NCBI GenBank assembly: GCA_035772735.1
Contig: JASDFA010000027.1
Span: 37,678,001-37,742,000 of the forward strand
Origin: Datura wrightii
Taxonomy: Eukaryota; Streptophyta; Magnoliopsida; Solanales; Solanaceae
Length of the DNA stretch: 64,000 nt
Direction: 5' to 3'
The translations under genes were made by a program, and so were the position numbers. Position 1 is the first letter of the stretch; each line of letters starts with the position of its first letter. A model generated the notes under the pieces. The model was not told the DNA's origin and did not search any database. It worked only from the letters and a program-made list of their open reading frames with translations. Below are positions 56,944 through 64,000 of this stretch, one piece after another.

Positions 56944-56960
56944 CCCTTTTTCTTGTAGTG
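56944..56960. mobile_element. Right terminal inverted repeat of CACTA element
   Basis: The + strand CCCTTTTTCTTGTAGTG is the complement of a CACTACAAGAAAAA-type end. TGT (56961-56963) would be one copy of the 3-bp target duplication. No CACTACAAGAAA left end exists in the window, so the element must start left of base 1 (beyond D and A). Confidence 0.75.
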
Positions 56961-57220
56961 TGTAGTGGTTTTCCCCGCGCTGCAGTGGTCCACCTCTCCC
57001 CATAACCAGTACCTCCCATTTCCTGCATACAGACCATTTCTCAACTTCAAAATTTCACTAACACTCACACAAACACCTTACTTCCAACTACCTAGGCAAG
57101 AGGGGTGTTTCTGACCTATTCCCCTCCCCGTAATGACAGACAGATCGTTACAAAGGTAGAATGTCAAAGGTAGAGAACAAGGAGGTACATACATTATTGA
57201 TACGTTTTTAGGCTATAGGT

Positions 57221-57426
57221 GTTGATGCTTCGAGGGGCGCTTCGTGTGTAAGATGGTATCTAGGCTTGACTAGAGTTTTTCTCCTTGGTGCTATGCTTGG
57301 CACATCGTTTTCGCCTCGGCTTGCACTAGCACCACGTTTGATGGAGGAACTTCACTACTCTGTTATCTCGAGCAAAAATAATTTTTAAGGGTCAATCGGA
57401 CCTCCCTAGGGACGCGAAGCATCAAC
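57221..57426. repeat. Short element bounded by 12-bp inverted repeat
   Basis: GTTGATGCTTCG at 57221-57232 and CGAAGCATCAAC at 57415-57426, perfect over 12 bp. The 206-bp interior is non-coding. MITE-like in shape, family not recognised, no clear target duplication. Confidence 0.35.
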
Positions 57427-58083
57427 CCTGGCACTTGTTATCCCTAAAGTTACTTCTTTATTTTTCTGGTTCAATCTCATCCTGAGGTACAGTTATACTA
57501 TCTTGAGCCTCTTCCAACTACGAAAAATGTGTAAACACCACTTAATGACCTTCCTATCCTCGTGTGTGTCCATATACATCTTAGGGTTTCATTAATTACT
57601 AATTAAACATAAAAATCTATCTATCTATAGATAAAACTATGATTTTAGAAATTTTTTGACCTTTACATTATTGTTGCCATGATCACTAAGTATGTGCCGT
57701 GGTTTGAACAAAATGACAGACATTTTCACCAAAGCATAATCTAAATATTTATAATTTTTTAAAAATTTATTATCTTAAATATATCACAATATTGTGGAAT
57801 TATAGAAACTAATCATTAAAAGTAAATCGGAAGTAGAAATTTAATCATTTTCAACTTAAGAATATGTCATTCTAATCGAAATCTATTTAAAAAAGTGTTG
57901 TATAAATCGATAAAAAAGGAGTAATTAATTAATAGCACTAGCATTTGGTCGTACTTAGAGAATTTTTTTTTTTTTTTTTAAAAACGTACTTAAAGAAGAA
58001 AAAGATTTAGGCATGAAGAAATTACTGTGGCACAAGGGCGTGTTGGACAGTCAGAACTGGGCATAGAGCTGTCATTCAAGCAG
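57427..58083. other. Intergenic DNA upstream of the ALOG gene
   Basis: AT-rich host DNA with a run of T at 57962-57979. No gene or repeat recognised. Confidence 0.5.
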
Positions 58084-58784
58084 AGAGTGGGTGAATATTG
58101 CAACTGTTTGCTTCTTTTTTTATATGGCCCCCATGTTTTCAACTTTTTTACCGTCTCCATCTTACAACCTGCTGTCTATCACCCTTCCCCATTTGATTAA
58201 TTTCCTCAAAAACCTTTTTCTGCTCTCTCTCTCTCTCTCCTCTTTTCATCCAACCACATTGAAAGACGTATTAAGAGGGATTTGTTTGCTTCCCTCTTTT
58301 GAGAAAAAACCAATCTTTCATTATTTTCAGAATACAAAGCTACCAAATCAACCAACAGTACAGTCTTCCATGATTTTCTACTATTGCTCAAACAAAGAAA
58401 CTACGAGAAGACCACAAAATAGAAATTATCTAAAAGAAAGAGAGAGAAGAAAAAAAATCCTTTTACCACTCTCCCATCAATCCCTTCATCAAACTCTTCC
58501 TCTTTTTGCCTCTCAGTACTCCTTTCTTTCCTCTACTCTCTGTCGTGTAATTTACAAATATGGAAATCTTCTGATATTTCAATCAAGAACCTCAACATCA
58601 ACCCCTTTTCTCATCTTAATTACCCTTTATATTCACACCATGTCCTTCTTCTCATTTGGAAAATCTCCCTTCTCTTATTAAACCCTAACAAGATCCCAAT
58701 TTTTTTTAAAAATAAAAGTAGAAGAAGACGAGCAGTCACAAAATCAAAAGGTGACTGATTATAAGATAGATCCCTTAAAGATTA
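58084..58784 (+). promoter_or_regulatory. Putative promoter and 5' leader of the ALOG gene
   Basis: Possible TATA element TTATATGG near 58120-58126. After it come pyrimidine-rich sequence and a CT microsatellite (58223-58239), typical of plant 5' leaders. An open frame at 58091-58681 crosses it but has low-complexity, Ser/Leu/Phe-rich text without family similarity. Stops and several ATGs occur before 58785, so translation may be affected by upstream starts (inference). Confidence 0.4.
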
Positions 58785-59345
58785 ATGGATTCCTTGGCAG
58801 AAGTAGAGAGTTCCAATCACTTGGTGAATACTAATAACACTCACAGCAGCCACCTACCGACCAATAGTAATATTACATCATCATCATCATCATCGAGCTC
58901 AAGCCGATACGAGAACCAAAAGCGCCGTGACTGGAACACTTTCGGTCAGTACCTGAAGAACCATAGGCCCCCACTCTCCCTTTCCCGCTGTAGCGGCGCT
59001 CACGTCCTGGAATTCCTCCGTTACCTTGATCAATTCGGCAAGACCAAAATTCACTCCCCGATATGTCCGTTTTACGGTCACCCAAATCCTCCAGCACCTT
59101 GTCCCTGCCCGCTTCGCCAAGCTTGGGGCAGCCTCGATGCTCTAATCGGTCGTCTTAGAGCTGCTTATGAAGAAAATGGAGGGAAGCCTGAAATGAACCC
59201 TTTCGGTGCTCGTGCTGTAAGGCTTTACCTTCGTGAAGTTCGCGATTTGCAGTCTAAAGCAAGAGGAATTAGCTATGAGAAGAAGAAACGGAAACGCCCT
59301 CCACCACCACCATCATCATCAGGTGAGGCTAATATGCAACATTAG
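58785..59345 (+). CDS. ALOG-domain (DUF640) transcription regulator, LSH/G1 family
   Basis: A 186-residue single-exon protein. Residues 1-40 are Ser/Asn-rich with a nine-Ser run. The ALOG domain spans about 41-168, opening RYENQKRRDWNTFGQYLKNH, with LSRCSGAHVLEFLRYLDQFGKT, a zinc-ribbon-like insert (Cys94, His99, Cys106, Cys108), then RQAWGSLDALIGRLRAAYEE and FGARAVRLYLREVRD. A basic nuclear-localisation signal KKKRKR lies at 166-171, followed by five Pro. ALOG proteins (Arabidopsis LSH, rice G1, tomato TMF) are nuclear, DNA-binding regulators of organ boundary and shoot/flower development; the fold derives from a DIRS-type recombinase. The domain text looks closest to the LSH3/LSH4 branch, from memory; exact orthology cannot be fixed. 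The ATG context ATTAATGG is acceptable. The gene is intact, 1.8 kb from the CACTA end. Confidence 0.95.
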   Translation: MDSLAEVESSNHLVNTNNTHSSHLPTNSNITSSSSSSSSSRYENQKRRDWNTFGQYLKNHRPPLSLSRCSGAHVLEFLRYLDQFGKTKIHSPICPFYGHPNPPAPCPCPLRQAWGSLDALIGRLRAAYEENGGKPEMNPFGARAVRLYLREVRDLQSKARGISYEKKKRKRPPPPPSSSGEANMQH

Positions 59346-60106
59346 TAGTGGGTTTTAGTTTAAGAAGTTCATGTTTCCTGTTGTTTCATTCTGAGGATCC
59401 ATTCTTAAATACTACGTCACGACGTAGGGTTTGTTTATTAATCATACAATATAACTATTTATATGCATATTGTACTGTCAATTTCTCTTTGTGGATTCAA
59501 AGCATATATTTGGGATGTACGGTTTTAGCGTATAGTACTAGTTGGAACTAGTAGCTAGCAGGAGCATGTATAGATTGTTCTTGTACTCGGGGAACTTGTT
59601 AGAGTAATTCTGTTACTTTGGAATAAGTTTAATTATGGAACATGTCTTGTTATGTTATCATCGTCATTATAACTTCATTTTCCTTTTTTCTGGTTTGTTT
59701 CTGATAGTCACATTTCTTCTAGTGCTAGTATTGCACCGTCTCAAATTTCCTGCTAATCATCTCCCATAATTATGACTCCACTGCTAGTTCCCGCCACAAA
59801 TCAGTGGTAAATTTCCGTTGCAAAAGATGATCTTCTCATCCACTTAGCTTTCCACCAAATCAGCTTACTGAAAAAATGCATTTTCATTCTATGTGAATAT
59901 TTTTATTTTTTCTTTTCTCACCAATTCAATTGAAATATCTATAAAATTAATAACTTAATATTTTAAAAAATTTTAATTAAAAAATAATCATTTTTTAATA
60001 GTGTTTATCGCATAAGGTTGATTTCCACCCAGATAAACTTAGTTAGATGTAGGAGCTTAAGTATTCCAATGCTAGTAATAGTGAAATTACTAACCTTAAA
60101 AATAAG
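59346..60106. other. 3' flank of the ALOG gene
   Basis: Probable 3' untranslated region; an AATAAG-like signal near 59621 ('ggaataagtttaattatgg') could serve polyadenylation. No further gene seen. Confidence 0.4.
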
Positions 60107-60128
60107 ATATATATATATATATATATAT
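60107..60128. repeat. (AT)11 microsatellite
   Basis: Eleven AT units in AT-rich intergenic DNA. Confidence 0.9.
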
Positions 60129-62624
60129 GTAACCTATTACGTGAATTCTGGTGAAATTAGTTTGAGTCTCCATGCTACTCCTTTTCTTGATTTTGCTTTT
60201 TAGCCTCTAACTTTTGCAACTTTATTTGGTACTGGGCTACTGGCTGAGATTTAAATGTTGATTTAACAAGTATTTCTTCCGTGAGGCTTCTTATAGATAG
60301 ACTGAGCTCATGCACTAATGTTTTTAGTGGTGAATTCGGTGTTATAAATAGCGTTTTTGGAGCGAGTTTTAACTGTGGGTGTAGTACAACGCATCGGTAA
60401 AACTTTTGGGGGCGAAAGTATGTGAGATGTAAGCCCCATTACTTTGGTGTACCCGCAGTGTTGAAGGAGTTTTTGTTTTGATGCATTATTTCATAAAAAA
60501 TTTTCTAATTAAAATTAAAATTGTTAAATAAATTATTTTTAAATTAATATCAAAAAGCAAAATATTATTTAATATTAAATTTTAAAAATTTAAATATTTT
60601 GTATACTTAGCCCTAAGTTTTTTCTGTCTCTTCGACTTTCATCGGTAATAGAGAAAAAGAAATGATCGATATGCAAACTATAAAGGAAAACGCATTATTC
60701 TTCATTACTTGATTTCACTGGATACTTCTAATGGCAGGTCTTTTCTTCGTATTTTTTTAAAAAAATTAATTTATTTATGAATTCTTACTCAAGTTTTTAG
60801 AAAAGCCTGATTAATTTTTGGAGATGAACAATTTTGATTATCTCTTTTAGTTGATTATTGATTTTGATTAATATTTTAAAGTGAAATAGTTCTATGTTCA
60901 TTTCTACTTATTTTATATATTTTAAAAATTGTATAATTTTTATGTGCTTTTTATATTAATTTATAAAATATTTAAAATTAAAAATTCATAAAACATACAT
61001 CAGATCCTTTCAGATTTAAACCTCACGTTATATCGCCACCTTTTAAAATATCAGATGAATTTCACATCTATTAATTTTATAGTAATTAAATTTGTTAATG
61101 GTGAATTATGTATGCATCTATTAACTTGATTGCTGCGAGTGCTGTCACTTCACTGGGGTTTGATGAAATTGGCAGACAATGGTGATTCCTTATGTCTTCT
61201 AAGGGCCATTGGGTAGCTAAATTATTCAACACTCTCTTTATAAACCTCAGAATCTTGAAAGAGTTTAAGTTCTCTGCGCCAACAGCGTAAAACCTACTAT
61301 TTTAATTTTAATTTATTCATTTTATTTATTATTTGAACAATTCAAAAATATATACTTTAATTATAATCTTTAAAAATATTTCTAATTATTAACTTTTATA
61401 ATTTATAATATTTTTTATATAATTTTTAAATATGTAAACTATTTTTTTAAAAAAAAAATTTATATCTTAATTCATATCAAATATTAATTAATTTGACCTT
61501 TATACTAGGAAACAAGACATACAAATTTAAAAAAAAAAAAATCAATAGGCCTTCATTAGTAATCTACAATAAATAATTGGCTGCTAGCACATACGGTGAC
61601 AGGTGTAACAATTTGTAATACCGCTAATACATATAACTTAAATCAAATCTTGAAATACTAAATCGACCAAAATTTTGAAAAGAAAATCTTCTTAGAATTA
61701 CATAATTAGAGTAAGATCCTGCAATAAAATGATTTGCTTACAATTTATGCATAATCATGCTATGCATACCGTTGAATTGTTCTAGGAGCCTTTCTGATTC
61801 TGACGTATAGTTCTTTTAAAACAAAAAAGTTCGATGAACTTTATTTTCTTGAAGCAATTAACCATGTCCAAATTAAGAAATTTTGCTAATACTGCTGCAT
61901 TGGATGTATACTTGTCAAAGTCATTTGGTGGGGTACGAAACTAGCACTTGAACCTATAAAGAAAATATTCCCAAATCCCACCACTAATCTTTTCAGATTA
62001 TCATAGGATGATTTAAGAGTGGTAAAATATCCAGTGAAGGGACCCATTTCACGAATTCTTTGCAGAAAAATGTTCAGTTGATTGAAGGATTCGGATGATT
62101 TTGGTGTCGACAGTCTTTCTACTAAACATCGATCTTGAAAGCAGCCAATTTGACTAAAGTTTATTACTCCATTAGTCTCTATTCCTAAATACTATTCCTT
62201 ACATGCATTTTGCTTTCAACACTTGAGATGTTTTGTCTTAGTGTATATTGCATCAAGTCAGCTCAAATTTTGGGAAATGACGTCTTTTAGTTCTGTTGTT
62301 TTTTCTTTCATCTTTCACTTTCTTTTTCTTTTTCCTTAATTATTATGGCTATCTTCGGTAGCAAATTTATTGCGCGTGCAAACAATGTTTCTTATTGATG
62401 GTTGAAAAGAAAATAATACTAAATGTGGAGATACTCTTATTGATATCAGGTTTTTCAAGAAAATTCATGCATGTGGGCTTAGCTCAAGATAGACAATATC
62501 ATATCATGTTAAGAATATTTTAAATCAATTTTAGTTCAACATAATTAACCTGCACCTTACAAGTCCTTGGGCTCCAAATTAAAGTTGCTAATTAAATTTG
62601 TTGATTTTCACTCGGTTGATTTCT
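60129..62624. other. AT-rich intergenic DNA
   Basis: No coding region, RNA gene or recognisable repeat in either strand. Long A/T runs at 60490-60600 and 61290-61500. Confidence 0.5.
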
Positions 62625-62745
62625 CATATGATCACTCAACTAATAGTTAATTATTATCTCAAAAAATCATATACTTTTTAAAATTTTAATTTTTTTCAAA
62701 AAAAAATTATCTAAGATAATTATAACTATTAATTGAATAACCTTA
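62625..62745. repeat. MITE-like imperfect inverted repeat
   Basis: Arms 'atcactcaactaatagttaa' (62631-62650) and, about 80 bp on, 'aactattaattgaataacct' (62723-62742) are roughly complementary around an A/T-rich centre. Resembles short non-autonomous DNA elements common in plant intergenic DNA; family not named. Confidence 0.35.
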
Positions 62746-64000
62746 GGAAAAATCTAACTCTCGTTTTATGCATGCTAGTCCCCGAAGCGGGATTGCCGCT
62801 AATATATGCACGAATTTCATTGCTTAGAGAATGATCCCAACAAAGTTTTACTTTGATATTCATAATGTTATAAGCACGTTACCAATATTTTGCACCTATA
62901 ACTTCTGAAGAAATGAAAAAGACGGCAATATATAAACACGATAATCATGTTAAATAAATACAATATATCACCCAAAATACCTGGATTTACTTAGGTTGTG
63001 TATGAAGAAATTAATTAATGTGTGAATTCATGTATAGTTTTGTACATGTATTTGGAAAAAGAAAAAGTCCATAATTAAATTATATATATTATAGTATGAT
63101 ATATACATGTACTAGATCAGCTACACGTTAGAAGAAGTTAAAGAAAATCTCTCGTCCGCATATATACAAGAGAGAAAATAATCATATATTGAAGTGTTCA
63201 TCCATCTCGAATTTGCAGCATAGAGTTGTGGAAATCCTCCTCGACGGATACGGCTCCTCATAGCATGACATTGATTAATTTCTACCTTGATTCTGGTATT
63301 TTATGTTTCATTTGACGTTTATCATAGGTGGTGTGTGTGAAGTAGACGGGTTCTTAAAGCAAAAATGCAAAGCAAGTACTAGCCTTCAAGGAATGCGGAC
63401 AGGGGGAATTTTTGGTGCACTATTTTTTTATTAGTTCGATCAATTGTGACACTATCTTTTCACAATTACTGTTCATACAGTTATTAAATTTTGTATAATT
63501 TTCACCTCTTTTGGAAATTTCGATGACTCAATTGTAAAGGAGTCCTCCTCACTACATAGCAAGTCTAGGCTTATAACTCTTTAGGGAATGAGCCTTTTTA
63601 TATCCTGCTTGTATCTCGAAGGAGGTTTCTGGACAAAAAAAACACTCACATGTAATCTCTTTTGCTATGATATAGTCATTTTGGGATCAAACTTTAAACA
63701 CCCTCGATCTCCTCCTCCACTTGGAGGATTTCGAAGAAAACTGTGTTTATCCTGAAAACTGTACAGTTGAGTTTATACGAGATCAAGACATACATTTCAA
63801 TATAACTCATTAGATCCGGTTATAAGAAGATCAAATATTTTCTGCAAAGAGTATTGAAAACGAGAAAAGTAGAAACAATAATAAAAAAGTAAACGAAATC
63901 AACCAACTCTGAGAATATTCGTTTGTAATGGATCCGACGACGCAACAATGAAGTTCGCCTCAGATCTGAGATCATCTCCGTGAAATAAGATGGTAAAACG
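62746..64000. other. Intergenic DNA to window end
   Basis: AT-rich with short mixed-composition stretches near 63200-63400 and 63530-63990. I see no coding frame or terminal repeat that I can support. Confidence 0.45.

Noticed and set aside
58091..58681. 196-codon open frame upstream of the ALOG gene
   Set aside because: Low-complexity Phe/Ser/Leu/Thr-rich text over a CT-rich leader, no domain or family resemblance, and its position fits the 5' leader of the ALOG gene.

Overview
This window looks like plant nuclear DNA, most likely from a eudicot and, by the look of its element families, probably Solanaceae (inference). It holds one clear host gene, an ALOG/LSH-type developmental regulator at 58785-59345 (+). 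About the first 57 kb is a nest of transposable elements. No bacterial, organellar, CRISPR or rRNA/tRNA gene content was seen. Labels A to F for the retroelements are my own.

The outermost layer is the right part of a CACTA (En/Spm) DNA transposon. It consists of a broken Transposase_24 (Ptta/En/Spm) gene in pieces at 37038-38640 and 54050-55160, plus subterminal repeats and the terminal CACTA end at 56944-56960. Its left end is not in the window. Element D (Ty3/gypsy, minus strand; internal part 12299-16396) and solo LTR E (41341-53153, target duplication TTCTT) lie in this CACTA element. Into D's 3' LTR went element A (Athila type, minus, 1-10715, continuing past the left edge). Into D's 5' LTR went element B (chromovirus with 2.7-kb LTRs, plus, 17283-35374). 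Into B's integrase gene went element C (Athila-type deletion derivative, minus, 24695-32279, target duplication CAGTC). Into solo LTR E went element F (chromovirus, plus, 42948-52265).

All gag-pol genes are broken by stops and frameshifts, so no autonomous element is present. A keeps gag, protease, RT, RNase H and integrase remnants plus a nearly open 410-codon third ORF behind a long spacer. C keeps LTRs, PBS, PPT, gag and protease but has lost RT, RNase H, integrase and the third ORF. D has lost its RNase H domain and the core of its chromodomain by internal deletion. B and F keep C-terminal chromodomains. The PBSs show two priming habits: tRNA-Asp for A and C, initiator tRNA-Met for B, D and F. 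By-eye LTR divergence agrees with the nesting: about 15 differences in 320 bp for C against about 26 in 228 bp for its host B.

The most interesting signals are non-coding. A hairpin with compensatory stem changes follows pol in A and C. A PPT-like AAGTGTGGGG motif recurs six times. The spacer before A's third ORF repeats hairpins found in its LTR promoter. C's LTRs carry a 33-bp terminal extension containing a PBS remnant. Palindromic arrays in several LTR families have diverged in sequence while staying palindromic. From 56961 to 64000 is AT-rich host DNA around the ALOG gene.
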